Assembly (NCBI RefSeq): GCF_024749045.1
Contig: NZ_CP087184.1
Span: forward strand, 1,426,001-1,490,000
Source of the DNA: Pseudomonas sp. B21-028
GTDB lineage: Bacteria; Pseudomonadota; Gammaproteobacteria; Pseudomonadales; Pseudomonadaceae
Direction: 5' to 3'
DNA length: 64,000 bases
Part shown: in pieces, positions 34,868-44,510 of the stretch
Layout: each line of letters starts with the position of its first letter
How positions within the stretch are numbered: the first letter of the stretch is position 1
Made by a program: the position numbers and the translations under genes
Notes under the pieces: generated by a model
The model's input: the letters and a program-made list of their open reading frames with translations, nothing else
Told to the model about the DNA's origin: nothing
The model's database searches: none

Positions 34868-35204
34868 AGTGCTCCACTCATGCTGTTGTAGTTTTTATAG
34901 TCCTGGCGCCGTAGCAGCAGAACCGGGTCAGATATCTTGGATATCCCCTCGGAAAATGCCCCCGGCAACTGTACCGGTACAGTGTAGAGCGCCGGTTGTT
35001 GGCAAGGGAAGCTGGCGCTTGGGGGCAAATTCAGGGGGTGTCGCCTTATTGAAAGAAAAAGACAGAATAGCGGCGGTAGTGCCGGGTCAAACCGACACCC
35101 CCGTGGCTTTACTGCGTTTTTCAATCGTACTCCAATTGCTACCGGGTTTTTCTGCCAGACCACCGACGTTATCATTCGCGCCGATTTCTTTTCCGGACAG
35201 TCCC
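34868..35204. promoter_or_regulatory. 337-bp intergenic region between livK and the DUF2288 gene (divergent)
   Basis: No gene is supported. It must contain both divergent promoters. Symmetrical sequences seen: gatatc-ttg-gatatc (34931-34945); a perfect 16-bp palindrome actgtaccggtacagt (34968-34983), which could be an operator; and the long-range inverted pair gggggtgtcg (35034-35043) / cgacaccccc (35093-35102). Which regulator binds is unknown. Confidence 0.5.
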
Positions 35205-35510
35205 ATGAATCAAGAACCTAGCACCCTCTATGCCAAACTGCTTGGAGAAACTGCATCCATTACCTGGAAAGAACTGGAGCCGTTCTTTGCCAAGGGTGCC
35301 CTGTTATGGGTCGAACCTGCACTGGATTTGATCGCTGCCGCCGAGGCTGTCGCTCAGGACGAAGGCGATAAAGTCGCCGCCTGGCTGGCCGCCGGGCAGC
35401 TCGCCAAGCTGTCTGAAACGCGGGCGCTGGATTTTCTGGAGCGCGATCCAGTGCTGTGGGCGGTGGTGGTTTCGCCCTGGATAATGATCCAGGAAAGGGC
35501 GTCGAATTGA
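35205..35510 (+). CDS. DUF2288 family protein
   Basis: A 101-aa soluble acidic protein. The motif order YAKLLGETASITWKELEPFFAKGALLWV, LDLIAAAEAVAQDE and WLAAGQLAKLSETRALDFLERDP is the DUF2288 pattern found across gammaproteobacteria and cyanobacteria. Function unknown. ATG at 35205; no strong ribosome site is apparent. Followed by a hairpin terminator at 35638. Monocistronic. Confidence 0.85.
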   Translation: MNQEPSTLYAKLLGETASITWKELEPFFAKGALLWVEPALDLIAAAEAVAQDEGDKVAAWLAAGQLAKLSETRALDFLERDPVLWAVVVSPWIMIQERASN

Positions 35511-35637
35511 TCAATGCACCAAATTGGTTCGTGGTTGAATCGAATAAAAGTGTGTAGCTGAGTAGCGTGATGGCACCCTGCCGTGGTGAAACGCCACAGG
35601 GCAGGGTGACGTATACGTAACGGGAACAGTTCATGGG

Positions 35638-35653
35638 GCAGCCTTCGGGCTGC
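35638..35653 (+). terminator. Terminator-like hairpin downstream of the DUF2288 gene
   Basis: gcagcc/ggctgc stem with a stable ttcg tetraloop, followed by ttaattgtttc. Located 128 nt after the stop. Confidence 0.6.
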
Positions 35654-35690
35654 TTAATTGTTTCTGGATGTTGTTTCCGGTAGTCCTACA

Positions 35691-35767
35691 GGCCGCTATC
35701 GCGAGCAGGCTCGCTCCCACATTGGATTGCGGTTTCCTGTGGGAGCGAGCCTGCTCGCGATAGCGGC
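35691..35767. repeat. REP doublet in tail-out orientation
   Basis: ggccgctatcgcgagcaggc ... ctcgctcccac followed after 17 bp by tgtgggagcgagcctgctcg ... gatagcggc. The conserved ends face inward, opposite to the usual doublets in this window. Ends 20 bp before the tubulin-like stop codon. Confidence 0.88.
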
Positions 35768-35787
35768 GCCGCGGTCCTAAGCCGACC

Positions 35788-37965
35788 TCAATAAGTCCTG
35801 CCAGTATGGTTATTAAGCGAAATAACCTTGGTCTTGCCAATGCGATGACGGTAGATCTCGCGCAGGTACTTGATGGCTTTCTTCACGCAATCACGGGACA
35901 GGCGGATGTCGTTGATCGAGACGAATTTGTCCTTGTCGCTGATCAGCTCGCGGTATTTCTTTTCGTACATCGGCTTGATCGCGTACCAGTTGGTGTCGAG
36001 GATTTTCGCCGGGTTCTCGAATTCGTTGAGCAGTTCGTCTATCCGTTCCTCATCGAAGTCTTCATTGATGATGAAGTCCAGGATCGAGTTGTCCAGGGTG
36101 TCGTCGAAGCGGTACGGGTTGCGGGCGAAGCAGCGTTTGATGAAGGCCACGATCAGGGTCAGGAAATCATCCGACAGGCATGGGCTCTTGGCGATCAGGG
36201 TGGTCAGCGACAGGTTGGCCGAGGCGCCGATCACCAGGGCATAACGCTTGAGCGTGGTGTTGGGGAACAGGCTGTTGAGGTGGGTCTTGAGCCGGTTCAG
36301 GTCCATGTAAGACAGCTTGTAGTCCTTGGGCAGCGAAACGATGGACACCACCGAGGAGCAGTTCTTGAAGAAGTGCAGGTCATGCAGCGCGGCGGCGTCG
36401 TAGCCGGAATTCTTGTACTGCTCCAGCGAGGCCCGGTAGCGCTTGGATTCGATCGGCAACAGGCTGATGCCTTCGATGGCCTGGGTCACTTTATTGAAGT
36501 GCGGCAGGTCGATGGAGCGGAAGAACAGGTCGTCGATGTTCAGGCGTGGCGGTTCTTTGTCGAACACCTTGAACTTGTCGCCGCTCGGCGCCGGGGTTTC
36601 CGGGACGACGGATTCGGCATAGGCAATCGCCACGGGACCGGCCAGGCTCATGAACAGGTCGTTGGCGTCCAGGCGGATGGTTTCACCGATGTCGATGCCG
36701 GCGCGACGGAAATAGTTCTGGTCGTAGTCGGTGGTGACCGCCTGGGCCGTCAGGATGTTGAAGATCTGTTGGGAGATGTACTGGTTGGCGTGCTTCTCCA
36801 TGGCGTTGACGTCGATGTTCTGGATGTTGCCGTCATCGTTCTCTTCGGCGTAGCGCATGATGTCGTTGGAGATCAGCATCATTGCGTTCCAGGGGCGGAT
36901 ACGGCCCATGACGCTGGCTTCGCTGCTGTCTTCATTGGCGAAGTTGTACGAGAAGTCCCATTCTTCCGACAGGTACTTGCACAGCAGGCGTCCGGCGTTG
37001 ATGTGCAGGGCTTCGGACATTTCGCTGCGGTGATCGGAAATGTTCGGCAGTACGCAGATGCCGCTGGTGAAGATCGGTTCGAAGACGAAAGAGTGGCCAC
37101 TCTTGCCGTCGTGCTCGTCCATCGGCTTGGTGTCGAACGTCTTGTTCATGTACGAATGCTGCTGGGCCAGGCCGAACTCCGAGGCCATGCCCGAACCGGT
37201 ACCGCCGCCGGCGCTGAAGATCGAGAAGTACAGGCGCGACTGGTTGGCCTTGATGCCGCAGCTGTCGATCAGGTACGAGTGGATCATCTTCCAGTCGGGG
37301 CTGGAGAAGCGCTGGGTATCCTTGTTCAGGATGATCTTGGCCAGGTACTGGCCCAGGATCGGCGCGTTACCGGCGCCACCGGCATGGACTTCCGACAGGT
37401 CCATGATTTTCATCTTGCTGTAGTCGCGCAGGAAGCCGGTCTTTTCGCCCTTGCGTGAGAAGCGGATGCGTCCGGCGATGTCCTTGTCCAGGTCGCCGAG
37501 CATCACCAGCGGCTCCACCAGGAACACCGGTTTGCTCGCCTTGCCGGTGCCCAGGCGCAGGTTGTTGCGGATCCACTGCGCGGGACGGTAGCCCTTGTCG
37601 CTGTAGGCCTTGTCTTCGTTGTTGAATTCGTTGAGGTAGAACTTGCGGGCGTTGTAGACCAGCTCGGCCACGTCCAGGGCGATGTTGGAGCCGCAACGCC
37701 CCAGGCCGATCAGGCACACCGACGGGAATTCCTGCTGGTCGCGTTCGCTCTCGTCGTCCACCAGATGGGGAGGACGGGGAAATACGATGTCGCGCAAGCC
37801 ATCGAGGTTGTCGAGGATGCGGTCGGTGTTGGTCTCGGTGAAATACAGATACTGCTGCGTCTCCAGGGGACGCGAGCTGGTCGATGACTTCGGGGTCTCA
37901 GGGCCGTTGGCGGCCGGGCCCAGGGTCAGATCGGATACCGCAGTGGCTGTTTTTTTTGAGGTCAT
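35788..37965 (-). CDS. Tubulin/FtsZ-like GTPase, large chromosomal type
   Basis: A 725-aa protein that I assign to the tubulin/FtsZ superfamily from its nucleotide loops. A T1-like glycine loop, CLIGLGRCGSN (about 84-94), closes the first strand of a Rossmann-like fold. A T3-like AGGAGNAP is at about 195-202. The tubulin signature SAGGGTGSGM (251-260) matches GGGTG[ST]G of tubulin and FtsZ exactly. A possible T7 catalytic loop is NIDVNAME (383-390). The first about 80 residues are Ser/Thr/Pro-rich. The C-terminal 300 residues show no recognised domain and end in a basic stretch. It is about twice the size of FtsZ or phage PhuZ and resembles the poorly studied 'tubulin-like' Pfam group. No signal peptide or membrane span. 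Monocistronic; base composition as neighbours. Function unknown. Confidence 0.8.
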   Translation of the reverse strand: MTSKKTATAVSDLTLGPAANGPETPKSSTSSRPLETQQYLYFTETNTDRILDNLDGLRDIVFPRPPHLVDDESERDQQEFPSVCLIGLGRCGSNIALDVAELVYNARKFYLNEFNNEDKAYSDKGYRPAQWIRNNLRLGTGKASKPVFLVEPLVMLGDLDKDIAGRIRFSRKGEKTGFLRDYSKMKIMDLSEVHAGGAGNAPILGQYLAKIILNKDTQRFSSPDWKMIHSYLIDSCGIKANQSRLYFSIFSAGGGTGSGMASEFGLAQQHSYMNKTFDTKPMDEHDGKSGHSFVFEPIFTSGICVLPNISDHRSEMSEALHINAGRLLCKYLSEEWDFSYNFANEDSSEASVMGRIRPWNAMMLISNDIMRYAEENDDGNIQNIDVNAMEKHANQYISQQIFNILTAQAVTTDYDQNYFRRAGIDIGETIRLDANDLFMSLAGPVAIAYAESVVPETPAPSGDKFKVFDKEPPRLNIDDLFFRSIDLPHFNKVTQAIEGISLLPIESKRYRASLEQYKNSGYDAAALHDLHFFKNCSSVVSIVSLPKDYKLSYMDLNRLKTHLNSLFPNTTLKRYALVIGASANLSLTTLIAKSPCLSDDFLTLIVAFIKRCFARNPYRFDDTLDNSILDFIINEDFDEERIDELLNEFENPAKILDTNWYAIKPMYEKKYRELISDKDKFVSINDIRLSRDCVKKAIKYLREIYRHRIGKTKVISLNNHTGRTY

Positions 37966-38248
37966 TGTGCGCCGTAGCCTGAACTGGTGGGTTGGACGAC
38001 CGCTGTCATCGAACCATCGCGGATGAAAGAAGCTTCATGATGAATCGGCCACCGGGACATGATCTTTAATCAAGAGCCGGCAAAATGATGGCAATTGTTA
38101 CAGTTTGTTGATCGGCATCAATAAACGGCTCGTGCCCCATGGTCGGGTATCAGCGCTGCGAATGATTGGAGACAGCCCCCGCGCTGCTGTCTAGATTGCA
38201 GATTCCGGGCTCGGATGCCTCGCCCATAACAATAAAGAGACGGAATCA

Positions 38249-39598
38249 ATGCAGAACTCGACCCAAGCGGCGAATGCCTGGCGCATTCTGTTCCTGTTGT
38301 TTCTGGCCAACCTGTTCAATTTTTTCGATCGCACCATTCCGGCGATCATCATCGAGCCGATCCGCATGGAATGGAGCCTCAGCGACTTCCAGATCGGCAT
38401 CATCGGCACTGCGTTCACCATCGTGTACGCCATTGCCGGCCTGCCGCTGGGGCGCATGGCCGATACCGGTTCGCGCAGCAAGTTGATGGGCTGGGGGCTG
38501 GCGGCCTGGAGCGGGCTGACGGCCGTCAATGGCCTGGTGGGCAGTTTCTGGGCGTTCCTGTTGGTGCGCATGGGCATCGGCATTGGCGAGGCCAGTTATG
38601 CGCCGGCTGCCAACTCGCTGATCGGTGACCTGTTCCCGGCCCACCGTCGGGCGCGGGCCATGGGGATCTTCATGCTGGGCCTGCCGATCGGATTGCTGTT
38701 GGCGTTCTTTACCATCGGGGCGATGGTCAAGGCCTTCGACAGCTGGCGCGCGCCGTTCTTTATTGCGGCGGTGCCGGGGCTGGTGCTGGCGGTCTTCATG
38801 TTCTTTATCAAGGAGCCCAAGCGCGGTGCTGCGGAAACCGTGCCGGTGTCTCAGGAGAAAATCGACCGGCCGATCCGTCGGGTGCTGGCGATTCCCACTT
38901 TTCTGTGGCTGGTGCTGGCGGGGTTGTGTTTCAACTTCGCCACCTATGCCTGCAACTCGTTCCTGGTGCCGATGTTGCAGCGTTACTTCCTGATGCCCCT
39001 GCACGAAGCCGCCGTGGCCACCGGGATCATGGTGGGCGTGACCGGGTTGTTCGGGCTGACCCTGGGCGGCTGGATCGCCGACAAGATTCATCAGCGCGTT
39101 GCCAATGGCCGGTTGCTGTTCGCTGGGTTCAGTCTGATCATTTCCACACTGACCACGGCTTGGGCATTGCATGCCGGACGGATTGAAATCGGCGTGTTCG
39201 TTGCGGTGTTCAGCGTCGGTTGGCTGTTTGCCTATACCTTCTATACCTGCGTGTACACGGCGATCCAGGACGTCGTGGAGCCGCGCCTGCGGGCGACGGC
39301 GATGGCGTTGTTCTTTGCCGGGCTGTACCTGCTCGGCGGCGGCCTGGGGCCGGTGGTGGTCGGCGGTCTGTCGGACTACTTCGCCCGCACGGCCATGGCC
39401 GCTGCCGGTGTCCCGCAGATGACCGAGGCGTTCAAGGCCATCGGTTTGCACGACGCGATGTACCTGATTCCGGTGGCGCTGTTCCTGACCATGGTGTTCC
39501 TGTTCCTGGCATCGCGCTGTTTCGCCCGCGATGCCAGGCGGATGAAGGAGGGGATGAGTGCGCAGGTGGAGCCGGGGATTGTGGTGGCGACGGCTTGA
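38249..39598 (+). CDS. MFS transporter, spinster-like family
   Basis: A 449-aa, 12-span major facilitator. LFLLFLANLFNFFDRTIPAI opens span 1; the loop 2-3 motif is GRMADTGSRSKLMGWG; GIGIGEASYAPAANSLIGDLFP is the span 4-5 signature of the spinster/Bcr-like organic-solute group; EPRLRATAMALFFAGLYLLGGGLGPVVVGGLSD lies in the C-terminal half. No adjacent catabolic genes on the same strand identify the substrate. ATG at 38249 after an AT-rich 283-bp region shared with the tubulin-like gene's promoter. Confidence 0.85.
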   Translation: MQNSTQAANAWRILFLLFLANLFNFFDRTIPAIIIEPIRMEWSLSDFQIGIIGTAFTIVYAIAGLPLGRMADTGSRSKLMGWGLAAWSGLTAVNGLVGSFWAFLLVRMGIGIGEASYAPAANSLIGDLFPAHRRARAMGIFMLGLPIGLLLAFFTIGAMVKAFDSWRAPFFIAAVPGLVLAVFMFFIKEPKRGAAETVPVSQEKIDRPIRRVLAIPTFLWLVLAGLCFNFATYACNSFLVPMLQRYFLMPLHEAAVATGIMVGVTGLFGLTLGGWIADKIHQRVANGRLLFAGFSLIISTLTTAWALHAGRIEIGVFVAVFSVGWLFAYTFYTCVYTAIQDVVEPRLRATAMALFFAGLYLLGGGLGPVVVGGLSDYFARTAMAAAGVPQMTEAFKAIGLHDAMYLIPVALFLTMVFLFLASRCFARDARRMKEGMSAQVEPGIVVATA

Positions 39599-39619
39599 GG
39601 TAGGACAATGTGAGGCTTT

Positions 39620-39760
39620 TGTGGCGAGGGGATTTATCCCCGCTGGGGTGCGAAGCGCCCCCAAGTCTGTCTGCCACTATGTGATATCAAATAGACCTCA
39701 AGGGGGCTGCTGCGCAGCCCAGCGGGGCGGTGCGACGTTTCGCTAAATCCCCTCGCCACA
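39620..39760. repeat. Dispersed 'tgtggcgagggga' palindromic element, copy 5
   Basis: About 141 bp. Left end tgtggcgaggggatttatcc; right end carries the ggtgcgacgtttcgctaaat insert, then cccctcgccaca, as in copy 1. Lies between the convergent MFS genes. Confidence 0.85.
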
Positions 39761-39820
39761 GGTTTTGTATTTCAACTCTCGGTTTTGTATTTCATTCAGA
39801 GTTTTGTGTTTCAAGGCAAC
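39761..39820. repeat. Three tandem about 20-bp repeats
   Basis: ggttttgtatttcaactctc, ggttttgtatttcattcaga and gttttgtgtttcaaggcaac lie head to tail between the palindromic element and the end of the DHA2 transporter gene. The shared core is gttttgtrtttca. Confidence 0.75.
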
Positions 39821-41355
39821 TACCGAACCTGTTCCTCCCGCCCACGCAACAGTCTATTCGGCATCGCCACTGCTGCCGCCAACCCCAGCAGCGATACCGC
39901 CGCGCTGATCAGCAGCAGATGCCGGAACGTGATCTGCAACTCCTGACGCAGTGCGTTCCGTGCTTCGCCCGGGGCGGCATTCAGGCCGTCCAGCAGGATG
40001 TTGCCGGAATGGCCTTCGCCAATCAGCGACGAGCCGGCGAGTTGGGCGAAACCTGAGTCCTGCAGCAAGGCCAGCAGCAACGCCGACATCAGCGCCACGC
40101 CCACCGCGCCGCCCAGGGAGCGGAACAGGTTGGTGGTGCTGGTGGCGACGCCGATATCCCGTTGTAGCACCGAGTTTTGCGAACCCACCAGTGAGGTGGG
40201 GAACTGCATGCCGGAGGCGATGCCGCCGAGCAGCATGAACAGGCTACTGAGCCAGAACGCGTCGGGCGCCGTGCAAGCCATGCCGAGGATGGCGAAGGGG
40301 AAGAGCAGGGCGCCGCTGAGGATCATCGGTTTGTAGCGGCCCGTGATCGAGGTGCGACGTCCGGCGAAATACGCGCCGATCGGCAAGCCCATCGCCAGCG
40401 GCAGCAGGTGCAAGGCCGCGCTGTCGGCGCCGGCACCGGTCACGCTCTGGAAGCGCAACGGCACCAGCACCGTCAGGGAAATCGCCTGGAAACTGGTGAA
40501 AAATACCGTGCACCAACACAACACCGCGCTGCGGTTGACGAACAGGTGCATCGGCAGCAAGGGCTCCCGGGCGCGGCGTTCGTGCCAGACGAACACGCCC
40601 AGTGTCACCACCGCGCACCCCAGCAGGCCCAGTACGCCACGGCTGTGCCAGGCCTGTCCCTGGCCGACCTGGGTGATGCCCAGCAGCAAGGCGCTCAGGC
40701 CGATGATCAGCAACACGGTGCCCAGGTAGTCGATGATCGGCGTGCGTTGCGGCACCGACAGCCCGACGAGGGTGCGGCGGGCCACCAGCCAGGCCCCCAG
40801 GCCCAGCGGCAGGTTGATCCAGAACACCCAGCGCCACGACAGGTACTCGGTCATGTAGCCGCCCAGCACCGGCCCGGCCACGCTGGCCACCGCGTACATG
40901 CTGCTGAAGTAGCCCTGATAGCGGCCACGCTCGCGGGGCGGCACGATGTCGCCGATGATCGCCTGGCTCACGGAGATCATCCCGCCGGCGCCGATGCCCT
41001 GGATGATCCGCGCCAGCACCAGCTGTTCCATGCTTTGCGCCAGGCCACAGAACAGCGAGGCGAGGGTGAACAGCCCCATGCCGAACAGCATCAGCGGCCG
41101 GCGACCATAGAGATCGCCCAGCTTGCCGTAGATCGGCACCGCCACGGTCATGGCGACCATGTAGCCGGAAATGACCCAGGCCAACAGGCTGAGGTCCTTG
41201 AACTGGGCGGAGATGGCTGGCATCGAAACAGCGACGATGGTCTGGTCCAGCGCACCGAGGAAAATCGCCAGCATCAGGGCCACCAGTACGCTGCGGATGG
41301 CGGGCTGCTGGACGTTGAGGGTATTGAGCTGAGTCACGGTAGAACCTGCGGGCAT
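39820..41355 (-). CDS. DHA2-family MFS multidrug efflux transporter (EmrB/QacA type)
   Basis: A 511-aa, 14-span drug:proton antiporter. SVLVALMLAIFLGALDQTIVAVSMPAI contains the family motif LDxTIVNVALP in span 1. GKLGDLYGRRPLMLFG is motif A, RIIQGIGAGGMISVSQAIIGD is motif B, and YFSSMYAVASVAGPVLGGYMTEYLSWRWVFWINLP is motif C and the following loop (recognised in segments). No membrane-fusion partner is adjacent. Start uncertain: ATG at 41355 is given; an in-frame GTG at 41337, behind a weak AGG, would shorten it by six residues and is equally plausible. It follows pobA (52 bp) on the same strand and may be co-transcribed. Confidence 0.88.
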   Translation of the reverse strand: MPAGSTVTQLNTLNVQQPAIRSVLVALMLAIFLGALDQTIVAVSMPAISAQFKDLSLLAWVISGYMVAMTVAVPIYGKLGDLYGRRPLMLFGMGLFTLASLFCGLAQSMEQLVLARIIQGIGAGGMISVSQAIIGDIVPPRERGRYQGYFSSMYAVASVAGPVLGGYMTEYLSWRWVFWINLPLGLGAWLVARRTLVGLSVPQRTPIIDYLGTVLLIIGLSALLLGITQVGQGQAWHSRGVLGLLGCAVVTLGVFVWHERRAREPLLPMHLFVNRSAVLCWCTVFFTSFQAISLTVLVPLRFQSVTGAGADSAALHLLPLAMGLPIGAYFAGRRTSITGRYKPMILSGALLFPFAILGMACTAPDAFWLSSLFMLLGGIASGMQFPTSLVGSQNSVLQRDIGVATSTTNLFRSLGGAVGVALMSALLLALLQDSGFAQLAGSSLIGEGHSGNILLDGLNAAPGEARNALRQELQITFRHLLLISAAVSLLGLAAAVAMPNRLLRGREEQVR

Positions 41356-41407
41356 CACGCCAGAGCGGCGAGTGGGGACGGAGCCCGCAGTGTAAGTCGG
41401 TAGTCGG

Positions 41408-42646
<1,239 letters not shown>

Positions 42647-42771
42647 TTATGAATCGAGTCCTTGCATTTTTTCCTTGCGGGCCTGTCAATTGAAGGGGAA
42701 AACTGAGCCGATACCTGTACTTTCTGCCAATCGGTGCGATTATCGCCCGCTACCCGAGGCCGATCCTCGTT

Positions 42772-43665
42772 ATGAAGAAAACAGACCTGCCTTCGATCCC
42801 GGTGTTCAAGCTCTACGGCGAAAGCCAGGATTGGCCGACGCCAGACTTGCTGCACTGCGAGACCATTTCCAAGCGCAGTCGCGAGCATCAATGGGAAATC
42901 AAACCCCACCGGCATGCGGACCTCTGCCAGTTGCTGTTCGTCTTCAAGGGCCGGGCGGAGCTGGAAATCGAAGGCCAGCGCACCCAGCTCGACGAGCCGG
43001 CGGTGCAGATCCTGCCGCCGCTGTCGGTCCACGGCTTCCGATTTTCCGAAGACGTGGAAGGCTACGTGGTGACCCTGGCGGCGCCGCTGGTGACCCACCT
43101 GCAAGGGCAGTTGGGCCATTCGGTGAACATCCTGGCCCAGGCCGAGAGCTACCCGGCGGGTGAAAATGCCGACTACCTCAACAGCCTGTTCAGCGCCTTG
43201 CAGAGCGAGTACATGGGGCATCAACCGGCCCGGGAAATGCTCATGCACGCGCTGGTCAACGTGATCATGGTCTGGGTCAGCCGCCAGGTCATGCAGCGAC
43301 GGACCCAGACCCAGCGCCCGCAGCGGGCCCGGGAATACCTCAATGGGTTCATTCAACTGGTGGAGGAAACCTATCGCGAGCACGTCAAGGTGGAAGACCT
43401 GGCCCATCGCCTGGGCATTTCCGTGTCGCACCTCAACGGCACCTGCCGCGAGCTGGCGGGACAGCCGGCGTTGCAGATCATGCACGAGCGTCAACTGCTG
43501 GAGGCCAAGCGAATGCTGACCTACACCGGCATGACCATCTACGAGATTTCCGAGATGCTCGGGTTCTCCGACCCGACCAACTTCACCCGCCTGTTCCGCC
43601 GCCGTGTCGGCATCTCGCCCAAGGCTTTCCGGGACCGGCTCAAGACCGATCAGCAGGACGACTGA
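42772..43665 (+). CDS. pobC: AraC/XylS-family activator of pobA (PobC, also called PobR)
   Basis: A 297-aa regulator. N-terminal cupin effector domain (PHRHADLCQLLFVFKGRAELEIEG, VQILPPLSVHGFRFS) and C-terminal double helix-turn-helix: VKVEDLAHRLGISVSHLNGTCRELAG then MTIYEISEMLGFSDPTNFTRLFRRRVGISP. In P. putida an AraC-family protein, PobC, divergent from pobA, activates it with 4-hydroxybenzoate; size and position agree. The 173-bp divergent region 42599-42771 should hold its operator; no site was defined by eye. Confidence 0.9.
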   Translation: MKKTDLPSIPVFKLYGESQDWPTPDLLHCETISKRSREHQWEIKPHRHADLCQLLFVFKGRAELEIEGQRTQLDEPAVQILPPLSVHGFRFSEDVEGYVVTLAAPLVTHLQGQLGHSVNILAQAESYPAGENADYLNSLFSALQSEYMGHQPAREMLMHALVNVIMVWVSRQVMQRRTQTQRPQRAREYLNGFIQLVEETYREHVKVEDLAHRLGISVSHLNGTCRELAGQPALQIMHERQLLEAKRMLTYTGMTIYEISEMLGFSDPTNFTRLFRRRVGISPKAFRDRLKTDQQDD

Positions 43666-43672
43666 GCGCGCT

Positions 43673-43849
43673 TCAGCGCAGGGCGTTCAGGGTCGCGTTG
43701 TGCGGAATGCAGCGTTCGAAGTTGCAACTGGCGTATTCACGGGGCAGTTGCCTGGCCTGCTCGACCCGGTAGGCCGCCGTGCCATACAACGCAAGCGTAG
43801 CGGCGCAGGTCACGAAGATGGCGAGGCGTCTTTTTGTCCTGATGTTCAT
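43673..43849 (-). CDS. Small membrane-anchored protein, unknown function
   Basis: A 58-aa protein: basic N-terminus (MNIRTKRRLAIFV), one hydrophobic span (about 9-26) and a short likely periplasmic tail with two cysteines in CNFERC. ATG complementary to 43847-43849 with AGAGGT upstream, which decides it over a longer in-frame start at 43894. Its stop lies 8 bp from the convergent pobC stop. No family recognised; accepted on the signal/anchor layout and ribosome site only. Confidence 0.5.
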   Translation of the reverse strand: MNIRTKRRLAIFVTCAATLALYGTAAYRVEQARQLPREYASCNFERCIPHNATLNALR

Positions 43850-43963
43850 GGCGATGACCTCTGAACGAATACCCTGGGGTACTGTTTTCAGCATAGGTCA
43901 GCGGGGGGGAGTTGCCAGTGGGGTGGAAGGTGCAATTACCCTGGCATTCAGGACACTGATATC

Positions 43964-44050
43964 CCCTGTGGGAGCGAGCCTGCTCGCGATGGCGGTGGAG
44001 CTGTCACATCCCTGTCGACTGACAGGCCGCTATCGCTCGCTCCCACAGGG
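43964..44050. repeat. REP doublet, right arm truncated
   Basis: Left arm ccctgtgggagcgagcctgc is intact. The right arm reads ccgctatcgctcgctcccac, missing about 8 bp (the gagcaggc part) relative to other copies. Confidence 0.85.
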
Positions 44051-44072
44051 TGTCGGGGGTAGCCAGATCGAA

Positions 44073-44432
44073 TTACGCCAAATGCTCGGGCTTCACCGGA
44101 TCGCCCGGTTTCACATCCAGTTGCTTGCGCACATCCTCGAACATGTCGTCGTAGTACGTGTGCAGCGAGCCGATGCTGGCGCTCTTCGGCATGCCATATT
44201 TTTGCGCGATGTTTGTGGCGTGCCGGGCAAAGTCGAAGGCCAGGTCCTTGGGCAGGAAAAAGCTCTCGTCCACGCTCTTGTCCTCGACCGTGCCGTGCAA
44301 CCGGAACGACATGCCGGTGCCTTCCTTGGGATCCTGGGCCACTTCGTAATCGATGCAGAGGTTGTAGCTGAAATCATCCGTGTTCAGCGCACGGCGCTCT
44401 ATGTGCAGGTGACCGGGTTGGAACATGGCCAT
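44073..44432 (-). CDS. DUF5064 family protein
   Basis: A 119-aa soluble protein. FQPGHLHIERRALNTDDFSYNLCIDYEV and GTGMSFRLHGTVEDKSVDESFFLPKDLAFDFARHATNIAQKYG match the Pseudomonas-restricted DUF5064 family in motif order (recognised, not searched). Predicted beta-sheet first half and helical second half. Start ATG complementary to 44430-44432, chosen because AGGAG lies 9 nt upstream; a further in-frame ATG at 44474 lacks one. Function unknown. Confidence 0.78.
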   Translation of the reverse strand: MAMFQPGHLHIERRALNTDDFSYNLCIDYEVAQDPKEGTGMSFRLHGTVEDKSVDESFFLPKDLAFDFARHATNIAQKYGMPKSASIGSLHTYYDDMFEDVRKQLDVKPGDPVKPEHLA

Positions 44433-44510
44433 GAGCGGCTCTCCTTCGTCAGTATGCAAAGGCAGACCTGGCATCTGCCTTACAAGTTTCCTTTTTCGGT
44501 GGGGGTGAAG

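Noticed and set aside
35806..37458. 550-codon frame antisense to the tubulin-like gene
   Set aside because: Shadow frame. The minus-strand protein has a coherent nucleotide-binding motif set.
43850..43894. Longer N-terminus of the 58-aa membrane protein
   Set aside because: The AGAGGT ribosome site and the basic-hydrophobic signal/anchor pattern both fit the internal ATG at 43849.
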